A stretch of DNA of 64,000 nucleotides from Actinomycetaceae bacterium. Its GTDB lineage: Bacteria > Actinomycetota > Actinomycetes > Actinomycetales > Actinomycetaceae. The notes beneath the pieces were generated by a model. It searched no databases, was not told the DNA's origin, and saw nothing but the letters and a program-made list of their open reading frames with translations. Both the position numbers and the translations under genes were made by a program. Location of the stretch: positions 248,001 through 312,000 of the forward strand of contig JAUNLF010000001.1 in NCBI GenBank assembly GCA_030532405.1, given 5' to 3'. Shown one piece after another: positions 16,269-25,621 of the stretch. The number at the start of each line of letters is the position of its first letter. Positions within the stretch are counted from its first letter, which is position 1.

Positions 16269-18191
16269 GTGCAATTTCACCATTTCGGTTACGTCTCCGA
16301 AGACCCACGTGTAAAAGAGCCGGAAGGGCTCGGAGTTGATCGTTCACCCGAACTACCAGATGAACTAGACGTCTTGGTTATCGGCGCGGGCCCCGCAGGC
16401 ATGCTTATGGCTGCGCAAATGTCCGTCTTCCCCGACATCAAGACCGCAGTCATCGATCGTCGCGCTGATCGCCTTCCGCTCGGTCACGCTGACGGTATCC
16501 AGGCACGTTCCGTCGAGACCTTCCAGGCATTCGGCTTCGCCTCAGCCATTACCGACGAAGCGTACCGCATTACCGAGACCGCTTTTTGGAAGCAAGACCC
16601 CGAAAACCCCGACCACATTTACCGCGAAAAGGTAGTAGAGGACGACCCGCACAAGATTTCGGAGTTCCCGCACCTTATCGTTAACCAGGCCCGCGTCCTC
16701 GACTACTTCCGCGAGTTTGCATACAACTCGCCCTCAAGGCTCGTGCCGAACTGGGGATGGGACTTCGTTGACCTCGAGGTCAACTACGACGACGAGTACC
16801 CCGTCAAGTGCCGCCTCGTAGGCACCGCCGGCGAACAAGAAGGTGTGGAACGCGTAGTATCCGCCAAGTACGTCCTCGGCGCTGACGGTGCACACTCGCG
16901 CGTACGCAAGTCCATTGGCGCACAGCACCTAGGCAACCCGCAGTACCACGCCTGGGGCGTAATGGATGTCCTCGCTGACTCCGACTTCCCCGACATTCGA
17001 CTAAAGTGCATCGTCCAGTCCAACCACGGTTCGATCCTGCACATTCCGCGCGAAGGTGGCTACCTGTTCCGCTCCTACGTTGACCTCGGCGTAGTCGATG
17101 AGGACGACAACCACGCAATCCGCAAGACCCCGATCGAAGACATCATTGCGGGCATGAACAAGATCATCAGCCCCTACTCGATCGACGTGAAGAACGTTGC
17201 CTGGTGGTCCGTCTACGAAGTTGGCCACCGCGTAACCGACCGTTTTGACGAGATCCCCTCCGAAGAAGCAGGCACGCGCGACCCGCACGTGTTCATCTCG
17301 GGCGACGCTTGCCACACGCACTCCGCTAAGGCCGGCCAGGGCATGAACGTATCCATGCAGGACGCGTTCAACCTGGGTTGGAAGATCGCGCACGTGCTAC
17401 GCGGCCTAGCCCCCGCTTCGATTCTGCAGACCTACACGCAGGAACGCCAGGTCATCGCGCAGAACCTAATCGACTTCGACTCCGAATGGTCCGCGCGCGT
17501 TGCCGGCACCTACACGGGTCCGGGCGCTGACATTCCAATCGACGAGTTCTACGTGGAGGGCGGCGAGTTCTCGAACGGCTTCCGCACCCAGTACCCGCCG
17601 GCGCTACTTGTCGGCGAGCCGACCTACCAGGATCTGGCAAAGGGCTTCCCCATGGGCAAGCGCTTCAAGTCTTCGCAGGTAGTTCGTCGCTCCGACTCGA
17701 ACCCCGTACACCTTGGCCACCTGCACGAGGCCGATGGCCGCTGGCGCATTTACGTGTTTGCCGACCCGGCGAAAGCTGGCGACGAAGACTCGAAGGTCGC
17801 AAAGTGGGCGCAGTGGATGGAAGAGTCCCCGGACTCCCCCGTCAACAAGTTCACCCCGGCCGATAAGGACCGCGACTTCCTGTTCGACGTGAAGGTCATC
17901 TACCAGCAGGATCAGCGCGATATCTGCCCGAACAAGGTACCCAAGATCTTCAAGCCGGACACCGGCCCGTTCCAGCTCGAAAACAAGGAAAAGATCTTCG
18001 GCAAGCTGCCGAAGGACCTGTGGACCGGATTCGACATGCCCGATACGGACATTTGGGAAGAACGCGAGCTGTCTGAAGACGGCGTCGTAGTTGTCGTTCG
18101 TCCCGACATGTACGTCGGCCACATCCTGCCTCTGGATAAGCCCGAAGAGCTCGGCGAGTTCTTCTCTAAGATTTACCTAGAGCAGCGTTAA
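16269..18191 (+). CDS. FAD-dependent aromatic monooxygenase (phenol 2-monooxygenase / 3-hydroxybenzoate 4-hydroxylase type)
   Basis: 640 residues. FAD-binding motif VIGAGPAGMLMAAQ near residue 37, the DG motif VLGADGAHSRVRKSIG, and the second FAD motif GDACHTHSAKAGQGMN identify a class A flavoprotein hydroxylase. The length and the thioredoxin-like C-terminal domain (about 460-640) place it with phenol hydroxylase/MobA-type enzymes, which use NADPH and O2 to hydroxylate phenols or hydroxybenzoates. The start is a GTG with GAGG upstream. No ring-cleavage gene is near, so its pathway is unknown. It is one of three aromatic or redox genes in the window, but no operon links it to the GRE locus. 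Confidence 0.85.
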   Translation: MQFHHFGYVSEDPRVKEPEGLGVDRSPELPDELDVLVIGAGPAGMLMAAQMSVFPDIKTAVIDRRADRLPLGHADGIQARSVETFQAFGFASAITDEAYRITETAFWKQDPENPDHIYREKVVEDDPHKISEFPHLIVNQARVLDYFREFAYNSPSRLVPNWGWDFVDLEVNYDDEYPVKCRLVGTAGEQEGVERVVSAKYVLGADGAHSRVRKSIGAQHLGNPQYHAWGVMDVLADSDFPDIRLKCIVQSNHGSILHIPREGGYLFRSYVDLGVVDEDDNHAIRKTPIEDIIAGMNKIISPYSIDVKNVAWWSVYEVGHRVTDRFDEIPSEEAGTRDPHVFISGDACHTHSAKAGQGMNVSMQDAFNLGWKIAHVLRGLAPASILQTYTQERQVIAQNLIDFDSEWSARVAGTYTGPGADIPIDEFYVEGGEFSNGFRTQYPPALLVGEPTYQDLAKGFPMGKRFKSSQVVRRSDSNPVHLGHLHEADGRWRIYVFADPAKAGDEDSKVAKWAQWMEESPDSPVNKFTPADKDRDFLFDVKVIYQQDQRDICPNKVPKIFKPDTGPFQLENKEKIFGKLPKDLWTGFDMPDTDIWEERELSEDGVVVVVRPDMYVGHILPLDKPEELGEFFSKIYLEQR

Positions 18192-18199
18192 GACAAACC

Positions 18200-18233
18200 A
18201 AAAAAGTGCGGGCCCGCGGGCCCGCACTTTTTT
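18200..18233. terminator. Perfect bidirectional terminator after the monooxygenase
   Basis: A 34-bp near-perfect palindrome: six A residues, a GC-rich stem of GTGCGGGCCCG type, and six T residues. It can stop transcription from both convergent genes. Confidence 0.9.
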
Positions 18234-18257
18234 CATGCCTTATCTATCTAGCAGGGG

Positions 18258-18878
18258 TTAGTACCTGACTCCTTGGTAACGGTACAGGCGGCTGCGCTGG
18301 CGGTTTACGACAACCACCCAGATTGTGCCCGCGATAGTCAGCACGATGCCGATGATTCCAGCGACGCTTCCCCAAACGAACGCGATAAAGCCGGCTTCGA
18401 CAATGCTTTCGGTGAAGGCCGAGTCGCTGACGGCGAGTTGAGCTCCATCCGGCAGGTCTTGGCAATCAATCTTGTAGACACCGGGGTCGACACCTAGCGC
18501 GGCAAACGTCGTGCTCGTGGCGGGGCCCTCGTCGAACTCGTCTAGGTCATCTTTAATGAGTCCGGTTGATTCGCCATCTTTTACCAACGCGCACGTCGCA
18601 CGATCTGTGGTTGGGGTGACTTCCAGGTGCGCGATGCCGAGTTCACCAACCGTGATTTCGTCTCCGTTTTCAACGCGGTAGGTCGCTCCATCACTTTCCA
18701 CTAGGTCATCAAAGCTTGCGCCTGTTTTGGCAAACAGTAGGCCGAAGAAAGTCACCGGCGCCACCAGGAACAGCACCACTAATCCGATGATCAGTGTCGT
18801 TATGGCGGGCTTTCGAGACGGCAGAGAAACGGGTGCGGAGTTGTATTGCTGGGGCATTCCCACTTGCGGCTGTGTCAT
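18258..18878 (-). CDS. Two-span membrane protein, function unknown
   Basis: 206 residues. A short polar N-terminus (MTQPQVGMPQQYN) leads into a membrane helix at about residues 25-48, an external region of roughly 115 residues with two cysteines (ATCALV, KIDCQDLP) that may form a disulfide, and a second helix near 160-190 with a basic tail. The external part is beta-rich and acidic. The layout resembles small actinobacterial envelope proteins, but I do not recognise the family. GAGGAA precedes the ATG. It is separate from the lipoprotein gene upstream, with about 118 bp between. Confidence 0.65.
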   Translation of the reverse strand: MTQPQVGMPQQYNSAPVSLPSRKPAITTLIIGLVVLFLVAPVTFFGLLFAKTGASFDDLVESDGATYRVENGDEITVGELGIAHLEVTPTTDRATCALVKDGESTGLIKDDLDEFDEGPATSTTFAALGVDPGVYKIDCQDLPDGAQLAVSDSAFTESIVEAGFIAFVWGSVAGIIGIVLTIAGTIWVVVVNRQRSRLYRYQGVRY

Positions 18879-18996
18879 GATTCCTCGCTTTGAAGCGCTT
18901 GTATTTACACTTCAAAGGTATAGATTCAGCCGGGTCACGACTATCGGGTTTTCCCCTGAAATATCACTGATTCACCCCTGGTTTGTCGCCTCAGGG

Positions 18997-19593
18997 TTAT
19001 CCATTAGTGGGCGGCGTGACAAAGGTGATATCACCGCGTCCATCGGCAAAAGCAAGCACGACCCTCAGGTCGTCTCGGTTGTTGACTTCGCACCCAAGCT
19101 TCATGCCCGTATCTTGGCCGACCCCAACCGGACTGTCCGGCAAAGTAAGTGGTTCCGCGGTGTCATACCCCAGGATCGTGCCCAGCTCGCCCTCAGAAAT
19201 GATCGAAATCGTGATTTCGCCGGTGGAGAATACTTCACTGCTTTCGTTTTGGATGCGAACGTCCAGTTCGATAGCTTCCCGGGCGTTCCCGGTCTGCACG
19301 TTTTGTAGGGGCACCGGCCCTTCCAGCGAGATCGTGATCCCATCCTCGAACGTTACACTCTCGCCGATCTGCACAAGTTGGGACGTCGCCCAGCTTCCCG
19401 AGCCAAGTTTTTCAATGCCGTCAAATTTTGTACCGCTAGCGATTTCCGTGTTCGAGGGCGAGCCGGCACTCTCCTCGCCCTCGCCCGTCACCGCGGGCGT
19501 ACACGCCGATAAAGACAATGCGAGGGCGCCCGCACTAACGCCGACCACAAAGGGTTTCCACCGCTGGTGGAGCCCTGTTTCAACGCTTAGCAT
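18997..19593 (-). CDS. Putative secreted lipoprotein (DUF4352-like fold possible)
   Basis: 198 residues with a signal peptide ending in the lipobox LSAC, then a Glu/Ser/Gly-rich linker and an Ig-like beta domain: SVTFEDGITISLEG, AIELDVRIQNESSEVFSTGEITISI, and later KLGCEVNNRDDLRVVLAF. The pattern of a 'vtv.n.s...' core is like the telomeric-repeat-binding-factor-2-type DUF4352 domains found on Gram-positive lipoproteins, but this is weak. Expected location is the outer face of the membrane. GAGGG is well placed before the ATG. Confidence 0.65.
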   Translation of the reverse strand: MLSVETGLHQRWKPFVVGVSAGALALSLSACTPAVTGEGEESAGSPSNTEIASGTKFDGIEKLGSGSWATSQLVQIGESVTFEDGITISLEGPVPLQNVQTGNAREAIELDVRIQNESSEVFSTGEITISIISEGELGTILGYDTAEPLTLPDSPVGVGQDTGMKLGCEVNNRDDLRVVLAFADGRGDITFVTPPTNG

Positions 19594-19636
19594 GGACGCC
19601 CTCGAAAATGGATAAAAACGAGAAGACTACTGGTGC

Positions 19637-20140
19637 TTACAGGTTAGCAAGTGCGGTAAGGGCCGCTTCGTAGTCGGGCTCGGTCTTGATCTCGTCGTTA
19701 AGGGCGACGTACTGGATGACACCCTGCTCATCGATAATCATGACGGTGCGGGCTAGCAGGCCGGCCATCGGGCTTGCTGCCAGCGTCACGCCGTAATCCT
19801 CACCGAAACTGGAGCGGAATGCGGACCCGGTAATGACGTCGTCGATTCCTTCAACAGAGCAGAAGCGGTCAAGCGCGAAAGGCAGGTCCATCGAGGCGCC
19901 AATCACGACAGTGTTATCCAGCTTTGCAGCTTCCTGGTTGAAGCGACGCACGCTCTGCGCGCAAATGCCCGTATCGATCGACGGGTAAATGTTCAAAACA
20001 ACGCGCTGACCGGCGTAATCAGAAAGCTTAACCTCGGAAAGGTCAGACTTGACCAGTGTAAAATCGGGGGCCTTGTCGCCCACCTTCGGTAGTTCGCCAA
20101 CAGTTGCTACGGGGTCTCCCCCAAGATGTGTTTCACTCAT
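19637..20140 (-). CDS. tpx: Thiol peroxidase (atypical 2-Cys peroxiredoxin)
   Basis: 167 residues. Peroxidatic cysteine C60 in [16 protein letters not shown] and resolving cysteine C94 in DRFCSVEG, with the 33-residue spacing expected for Tpx. [19 protein letters not shown] is the family's conserved downstream block. It reduces H2O2 and alkyl peroxides using thioredoxin. The start ATG at 20140 gives the usual N-terminus; the open frame runs further upstream. For an anaerobe-leaning bacterium with a bd oxidase this is a sensible antioxidant. Confidence 0.93.
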   Translation of the reverse strand: MSETHLGGDPVATVGELPKVGDKAPDFTLVKSDLSEVKLSDYAGQRVVLNIYPSIDTGICAQSVRRFNQEAAKLDNTVVIGASMDLPFALDRFCSVEGIDDVITGSAFRSSFGEDYGVTLAASPMAGLLARTVMIIDEQGVIQYVALNDEIKTEPDYEAALTALANL

Positions 20141-20363
20141 AAACCCAGTATGAGCCACGCCAACAAGATTCGCAGGTCGAGGTGAGCACCCGATCGCACG
20201 CGTGGCCACTCCCCACGAACCTTAGTTTCTGGCTCTCCACTCCCCAACAAGATCCTTGTCCACCTCTGGACCTTCCACGAACCTGAGCGTATCCGTCAAC
20301 ACCTGTCAATCAACTGGTAGTCTTGCCTGGTATCCCACAAACCAAACTCCACCTGGAGGTCCT

Positions 20364-21314
20364 ATGGCCGGCGGTCTTGTCGCATTGCTAGATGACATAG
20401 CTACCCTGGCGCGCGCAGCGGCAGCTAGCGTCGACGACGTAGCGGCTGCCGCGGGTAAAGCCAGCGCTAAAGCAGCCGGGGTCGTAGTCGACGACACCGC
20501 GGTCACCCCGCAGTACTTGGACGGCCTGAAACCGGAGCGCGAACTGCCGATCATTAAGCGCATTACCCTCGGCTCGCTTCGCAACAAGTTGATCATCATC
20601 TTGCCGATCGCCCTGCTACTCAGCCAGTTCGCGCCTTGGCTACTGCCAATCATCCTCATGCTCGGCGGAAGCTACCTCGTGTTTGAGGGCATGGAGAAAG
20701 TGTGGGAAAAGTTCTCGCCCTCCCCCGTATCGGAAGAACCCAAGCTAGCGCAGGGCGCGAACGCCGAAGACCAAGTCGTAAAAAGCGCAGTCACCACCGA
20801 CCTGATCCTCTCCGCGGAGATCATGGTCATCGCCCTCAACGAAGTCGCCCAAGAAGGCATTTGGGCCCGAACAATCATCCTCATCATCGTTGGATTTGGT
20901 ATCACGTTCCTCGTCTACGGCGTAGTCGCACTACTCGTGAAGATGGACGACATCGGACTAAGCCTCATGAAGCGCGATTCGGAGGGCGTACAGAAGTTCG
21001 GGTCCGCCCTCGTAAAGGCAATGCCCAAGGTACTAACCGCAATCGGCGTCATTGGCACGCTCGCGATGCTGTGGGTGGGTGGACACATTATCGTCACCTC
21101 GCTGGCTGAACTAGGATTCACGCTCCCAGCGGACCTGATCCACTTAGCGGAAAACTTCGTCTCCCAAATTTCACTCATGGGCGGCTTCCTGGCGTGGACG
21201 GTCAACACAACACTGTCCCTGATGCTCGGCATCGTTATCGGCTTCATACTGGTCGGAATCGTCCACCTAGTCCGATACTTGCGCGGCTCTAAATCCGAAG
21301 CGGACGCGGCCTAA
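20364..21314 (+). CDS. DUF808 (YedI-like) inner membrane protein
   Basis: 316 residues. It starts MAGGLVALLDDIATLARAAAASVDDVAAA, the conserved amphipathic opening of DUF808, followed by LKPERELPIIKRITLGSLRNKL and about six membrane helices. An internal block with FEGMEKVWEKF and the helix pair DLILSAEIMVIALNEV are also family features. Function is unknown; relatives occur widely in bacteria. GGAGG is five bases before the ATG. After the stop there is a 37-bp imperfect duplication. Confidence 0.85.
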   Translation: MAGGLVALLDDIATLARAAAASVDDVAAAAGKASAKAAGVVVDDTAVTPQYLDGLKPERELPIIKRITLGSLRNKLIIILPIALLLSQFAPWLLPIILMLGGSYLVFEGMEKVWEKFSPSPVSEEPKLAQGANAEDQVVKSAVTTDLILSAEIMVIALNEVAQEGIWARTIILIIVGFGITFLVYGVVALLVKMDDIGLSLMKRDSEGVQKFGSALVKAMPKVLTAIGVIGTLAMLWVGGHIIVTSLAELGFTLPADLIHLAENFVSQISLMGGFLAWTVNTTLSLMLGIVIGFILVGIVHLVRYLRGSKSEADAA

Positions 21315-21374
21315 CATTCGCGACCTCCAGTCTGAGGCGGACCCGGCCTAACATTCGTGGCCTTAAGTTAGACG
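21301..21374. repeat. 37-bp imperfect tandem duplication over the DUF808 stop codon
   Basis: Units at 21301-21337 and 21338-21374 share the block CGGCCTAACATTCG and flanks. The first copy contains the true stop codon; the second is a non-coding echo of it. Confidence 0.7.
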
Positions 21375-21411
21375 CACACTAACACTCCCCGTTCTGCGCT
21401 GCATTAGGGCA

Positions 21412-21455
21412 TAAGAAAACTCTTGGCGAGTACCTTTCGGCACCCGCCAAGAGTT
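21412..21455 (-). terminator. Terminator of the PTS operon
   Basis: Arms AACTCTTGGCG and complement, followed on the minus strand by TTTTCTTAT, 45 bp downstream of ptsI. Confidence 0.85.
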
Positions 21456-21499
21456 GATACGTACCGCGGCGAAATCAGCGCTTGATTAAAGCACTACCG

Positions 21500-23164
21500 T
21501 CACAGGATGTCTTTCACACGCGGATCCGCGTATTGCAAAACCGCCTGCTTGGCTGCCTGCGCAGACTTGGCACTGCGTGCTAGACGCGCAAGTTCTTGGC
21601 ACTGCTTGATGCTGTGCATCTTGAGTACCTCGCGAACTGCCGGAACGCGTGCCGGAGCCATGGACAGCGACTTCACGCCAAGTCCCGCCAGCACTAGTGC
21701 CATGAGCGGGTCGGAAGCGGATTCGCCGCACACGCCCACGTGAGCCTGCGCATCATCCGCGCCCTCACAGCAGAGCGCAATCATGTCCAGGACAGCGGGC
21801 TGCCAAGCATCCAGCAAGTCCCCCAAGTCTCCCTGCATGCGGTCCGCAGCCATCGTGTATTGCGTCAGGTCATTCGTGCCTATCGAGGCGAAATCAACGT
21901 GGTTCAACAGGTTCGCGGATCGAATCGCGGCTGCCGGTACTTCAACCATAATGCCAACGTGCTCGATCCCCGCCGCGCGGGCGCGCTCAGCAAACCAGAT
22001 GGCCTCGTCCTCGGTCGACACCATTGGAGCCATAACCCACAGTTCGGCATCCGATTCTTCGCTTGCCGCAACCAGCGCTTTCAGCTGAGTGTCCAACAGC
22101 TCGGACTTAGCCTGGCTAAGACGCAAACCGCGCTTACCCAAAGCCGGATTTTCTTCCACCTCTTGGGAAGCAAACTTCAGTGGCTTATCAGCACCCGCGT
22201 CGAGCGTTCTAACAACAACCTTCTTACCGGAAAACTCTTGTAGAACAGTCTTGTAACTAGCAACCTGCTCTTCAAACGTGGGCGCAGACTCCTTGTCTAG
22301 GTAGAGGAACTCTGTGCGGAACAGTCCGCACCCCTCAACGCCCTCACTCTCGGCCTCATCAGGAGACGCCACGTTAGACAACAGCTGAATGTGGCATCCA
22401 TCCGCAGTCGCGCCCGGCCCGCTGGACCCCGCTAGCAGATCCTCGCGTTTCTTTGCTCGCTCCTGCAAAGCGTTAAGTTCGTCCTTCGGCAGGTCAAAGT
22501 GAACAGTTCCAGTCGACGCGTCAATGACGAGCTCAGTACCGTCCTCAAACGAGTCAATATCAAGCCCTTTTGCGCGCACGACCGCGGGAATATTGCGCTG
22601 CGAACACAAAATCGCCGTGTGACTGGTCGGACCACCCGCGGCTGTCACGATTCCAAGAACCAAAGACTTATCCAAAGTCGCTGTTTGCGCCGGCGACAAA
22701 TCTTCGGCCACCAAAATTGCAGGCTTAGACAGGTGAATACCAGGCTCGGGCAACCCCCGCAGACGCGCAATCGCACGATCGCGAATGTCGTACAAGTCCG
22801 TCACGCGTTCCGCCATATACCCACCGAGGGCGGAAAGACCCTGGGCGAACTCGTCTACAGCATTATGAACAGCGTGGGTGACGCCCTCGCCCGCAGCCAG
22901 TTTCTTGTCAATCTTTTTAGCCAAAGAACGGTCGCCCGCAAGCTGAGCGCCCACAAGCAGGATTCCCGCCGCATCATCGTCGGCCAGAGCCGACTGTTCA
23001 GTAAGTGAATCCGCAACCGCTTTAAGAGCCTGCTTTACGCGCGGCGAGTCCGCTTCCGTGGAAGCCGGCTCGTTGGGATCGACTCCCGCGGCGGGCCGAA
23101 CCACGATCGTGGTACCGGCCGCCACTTTGGAGCCAATGCCGATTCCTTTTAAGGATTCAGACAT
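21500..23164 (-). CDS. ptsI: Phosphoenolpyruvate-protein phosphotransferase, enzyme I
   Basis: 554 residues. Active histidine H182 in GGPTSHTAILCSQRNIPAV, PEP-binding segments GLFRTEFLYLD and IGTNDLTQYTMAADR, and the catalytic cysteine region VGVCGESASDP near the end. It takes phosphate from PEP and passes it to HPr in the cytoplasm. It follows ptsH by six bases on the same strand, the last gene of the operon. Shorter by some 15-20 residues than enteric EI, normal for actinobacteria. Confidence 0.95.
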   Translation of the reverse strand: MSESLKGIGIGSKVAAGTTIVVRPAAGVDPNEPASTEADSPRVKQALKAVADSLTEQSALADDDAAGILLVGAQLAGDRSLAKKIDKKLAAGEGVTHAVHNAVDEFAQGLSALGGYMAERVTDLYDIRDRAIARLRGLPEPGIHLSKPAILVAEDLSPAQTATLDKSLVLGIVTAAGGPTSHTAILCSQRNIPAVVRAKGLDIDSFEDGTELVIDASTGTVHFDLPKDELNALQERAKKREDLLAGSSGPGATADGCHIQLLSNVASPDEAESEGVEGCGLFRTEFLYLDKESAPTFEEQVASYKTVLQEFSGKKVVVRTLDAGADKPLKFASQEVEENPALGKRGLRLSQAKSELLDTQLKALVAASEESDAELWVMAPMVSTEDEAIWFAERARAAGIEHVGIMVEVPAAAIRSANLLNHVDFASIGTNDLTQYTMAADRMQGDLGDLLDAWQPAVLDMIALCCEGADDAQAHVGVCGESASDPLMALVLAGLGVKSLSMAPARVPAVREVLKMHSIKQCQELARLARSAKSAQAAKQAVLQYADPRVKDIL

Positions 23165-23170
23165 GGAATA

Positions 23171-23431
23171 TCACGCATTCTCAGCAGATTCGACCAGTGC
23201 AACCAGCTCGTCTAGGACCTTTTCAGCACTGTCCTCAGCCTTCAAAGTGATTACGTCCCCGCGCTTAGCGCCAAGGCTCATCACTTCCAAAAGTGACGCG
23301 GCATCTGCGGAGTTTCCATTGAACTCCACAGTGACATCCACACCAGAATCCGCTGCGGCTTGCGAAAACTCAGCGGCCGGACGAGCGTGCAAACCGTTAC
23401 GTGCAGCTACCGTGGCTTCTTTCGAGATCAT
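23171..23431 (-). CDS. ptsH: Phosphocarrier protein HPr
   Basis: 86 residues. Active-site H15 in RNGLHARPAAEF and S46 in DAASLLEVMSLGAKRGD are both present. S46 is the regulatory serine in HPr kinase-containing bacteria, but most actinobacteria lack that kinase, so its use is uncertain. HPr relays phosphate from EI to EIIA. A strong terminator hairpin sits between this gene and crr, so ptsHI expression depends on read-through or on a separate promoter in the roughly 95-bp gap. Confidence 0.95.
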   Translation of the reverse strand: MISKEATVAARNGLHARPAAEFSQAAADSGVDVTVEFNGNSADAASLLEVMSLGAKRGDVITLKAEDSAEKVLDELVALVESAENA

Positions 23432-23455
23432 GGAAATACCTTTCCTCTAGGTAAA

Positions 23456-23490
23456 AAGGTGGGGGCGAAAGTTTCTCGCCCCCACCTTTG
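23456..23490 (-). terminator. Internal terminator/attenuator between crr and ptsH
   Basis: A 14-bp stem (AAAGGTGGGGGCGA and complement) followed on the minus strand by TTTTTACC. It lies inside the PTS operon and would lower or uncouple ptsHI from the upstream genes. Confidence 0.85.
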
Positions 23491-23528
23491 TGGATTAGAT
23501 CAACCAGAAGACTCTGGCGAATCGGGTC

Positions 23529-24011
23529 TTAGGCAAGAGTGGCAACACAAACAACCTGCGAGCCATCAGTAGAACCCGTGGTGACATCCACCGACTCCAC
23601 CTGGCCGCGCTTGGTGAATACAACCGGAGTAATCGGGTTGTACCCGGCTTCCTTGACGGCAGCTACATCGAGCCTAACAACCGGGGTTCCAGCTTTTACC
23701 TTGGCGCCCTCTTCCGCTAGACGTTCGAAATGCTTGCCCTCGAGCTCCACGGTCTCTAGACCAATGTGGACGAAGACCTCCGTGTCGTGATCATCCGACT
23801 TCATCGCAAACGCGTGCAACGTGCCGAAAACCTTAACGATAGTTCCGTCAACCGGCGCGCAGACATCTACAACATCTGCCGAAGGTGTAACGGCAAACCC
23901 GTCACCTAGCAGGCGGTCAGCAAACATCGGATCCGGAACTTCCGTAACCGCGACGACCTCACCTGCAAACGGAGCTTTTACGTTTAGCTTCTTCTTGCCA
24001 AAACCAAACAC
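23529..24011 (-). CDS. crr: PTS EIIA component, glucose family
   Basis: 160 residues. EIIA-Glc fold with the two active-site histidines: H66 in GTLHAFAMKS and H82 in VFVHIGLETVELEGKHF. H82 is the expected phosphorylated residue. It passes phosphate from HPr to the EIIB domain of the upstream permease gene, whose stop overlaps this gene's start by one base (ATGTC/TAG junction), so both are made together. In actinobacteria no adenylate-cyclase role is assumed. Confidence 0.9.
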   Translation of the reverse strand: MFGFGKKKLNVKAPFAGEVVAVTEVPDPMFADRLLGDGFAVTPSADVVDVCAPVDGTIVKVFGTLHAFAMKSDDHDTEVFVHIGLETVELEGKHFERLAEEGAKVKAGTPVVRLDVAAVKEAGYNPITPVVFTKRGQVESVDVTTGSTDGSQVVCVATLA

Positions 24012-25609
24012 TAGACTTCCTTTTCTCCTTCGAGAGTTGCCCCGGACGTGGACAGCTGGTGTGCGACCTCGTCGTAAACGAACTGCACCTGCGGTCCGAC
24101 AACTACCTGGACGGCAGTTTGCGAAGGACGGATAACACCGGGAACGCCGGTTGCCTTAATGGTGCTTTCGTTAACCGGGTTCGGGTCCTTGACCTGAACG
24201 CGAAGGCGAGTTGCACAGTAGTCAACCAGCTTGATGTTGGAAGCGCCACCCAGGCCACGGATGATCTGAGATGCAACTTCAGCCTGAGAGGCATCACCGG
24301 TGCTGACAGCCGCACCCTGATCGTCCGCAGCGTCGCCGCGACCCGGGGTCGACAGGTTCAAAGCACCGATCAGCGCGTAGAAGATCACGAAGTAGACGAC
24401 GAACATTACGACGCCGAATACAAGGAGCATGTACCACTTGTTAGCCATGGGGTTCTGCGAGGACAGGACCATGTCAACAAAACCAGCGGAGAAGCCGAAG
24501 CCTGCAGTCCACTTGAACGCCGCGGCAACTGCTACAGCGATACCGGTGAGGGCAGCGTGTACCAAGTACAGAAGCGGAGCAACGAACATGAAGGAGAACT
24601 CGAGCGGCTCGGTAACGCCGGTGAAGAAGGAAGCAAGAGCACCAGCAAGCATCAGCGAGCCGATGACCTTACGGCGAGACTTGTCAGCACGCAGGTACAT
24701 AGCAAGAGCAGCACCGGGCAGGCCGAACATCATGATCGGGAAGAAGCCACCCTGGTAGCGGCCGATCTCACCGACAACAGTACAGGTCGAGCCATCCCAA
24801 ACGCCTGCGCCCGGGCAGGAAGCGGCGTCGGTTGCAGCCTTCGCGGCCTCAATGGTGGCACCACCGGAGAGGAAGTTACCAATGTCGTTAATACCGATAA
24901 CGTCGAACCAGAAGATCGAGTTCAAAGCGTGGTGTAGACCGGTCGGGATCAAGAGACGGTTAACGAAGCCGTAGAGGCCCGCACCGACTGCACCCAGGTT
25001 AACGATGGACTGGCCGAGGTTGAACAGCAAGTTGTAAAGAAGCGGCCACAGGAAGTACAGAACCGCGGACAGGACGATTGCGAGCAGAGCCGTCATGATC
25101 GGAACCAGGCGGCGGCCCGAGAAGAACGCTAGGAAGTCAGGCAGACGCGTGCTGTGGAAACGGTTGTACGTCCAAGCTGCGAGGATACCGACCAAAATAC
25201 CGAACAGAACGTTCTTGTCGTTAACAGCATCCCAACCCTGGGCGGCCCAATCAATTGCGGCCTGACCCTCAAGCGCTTCGAGGTCGACGCCCTTGAAGCC
25301 AGCTACCGTTCCCGGAGCGAGGATCAGCGTGACGGTTGCGTAGCCAATGAAGCCCGAAAGTGCAGCCGCACCGTTCTTGTCTTTAGCTAGACCAAATGCG
25401 ATCGCGACCGCAAAAATCCAACCGAGGTTATCGAGGACGGCACCGCCGGCCTTGATCAAAACTGCGGCAACTACCGAGTTCGCGCCCCAACCTTCAGGGT
25501 CGATCCAGTAGCCGACACCCATCAGGATGGCCGCCAGCGGCATTACTGCCACTGCACCCATTAGAGCCTTGCCAAAGTTCTGCAAAGCCCCCATTATCTT
25601 GTCTTTCAA
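24011..25609 (-). CDS. PTS EIICB transporter, N-acetylglucosamine/glucose family
   Basis: 532 residues. The EIIC part (about 1-390) has ten or so helices and the sugar-site signature LIPTGLHHALNSIFWFDVIGINDIGNFL, which resembles NagE-type permeases more than PtsG. The EIIB domain follows (about 445-515), with phospho-cysteine C465 in LVDYCATRLRVQVKD. A cysteine-containing insertion (CPGAGVWDGSTC) in an external loop may form a disulfide. The protein imports and phosphorylates an amino sugar or glucose. It starts 12 bp after the antiterminator gene. Substrate is inferred; nagA/nagB are not in the window. Confidence 0.85.
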   Translation of the reverse strand: MKDKIMGALQNFGKALMGAVAVMPLAAILMGVGYWIDPEGWGANSVVAAVLIKAGGAVLDNLGWIFAVAIAFGLAKDKNGAAALSGFIGYATVTLILAPGTVAGFKGVDLEALEGQAAIDWAAQGWDAVNDKNVLFGILVGILAAWTYNRFHSTRLPDFLAFFSGRRLVPIMTALLAIVLSAVLYFLWPLLYNLLFNLGQSIVNLGAVGAGLYGFVNRLLIPTGLHHALNSIFWFDVIGINDIGNFLSGGATIEAAKAATDAASCPGAGVWDGSTCTVVGEIGRYQGGFFPIMMFGLPGAALAMYLRADKSRRKVIGSLMLAGALASFFTGVTEPLEFSFMFVAPLLYLVHAALTGIAVAVAAAFKWTAGFGFSAGFVDMVLSSQNPMANKWYMLLVFGVVMFVVYFVIFYALIGALNLSTPGRGDAADDQGAAVSTGDASQAEVASQIIRGLGGASNIKLVDYCATRLRVQVKDPNPVNESTIKATGVPGVIRPSQTAVQVVVGPQVQFVYDEVAHQLSTSGATLEGEKEV

Positions 25610-25621
25610 GAGAGGATCCTT

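Noticed and set aside
24059..24937. Long open frame of 292 codons antisense to the EIICB gene
   Set aside because: It lies wholly opposite a well-supported permease gene, has no ribosome site or recognisable domain, and its composition is that of a complementary-strand shadow.
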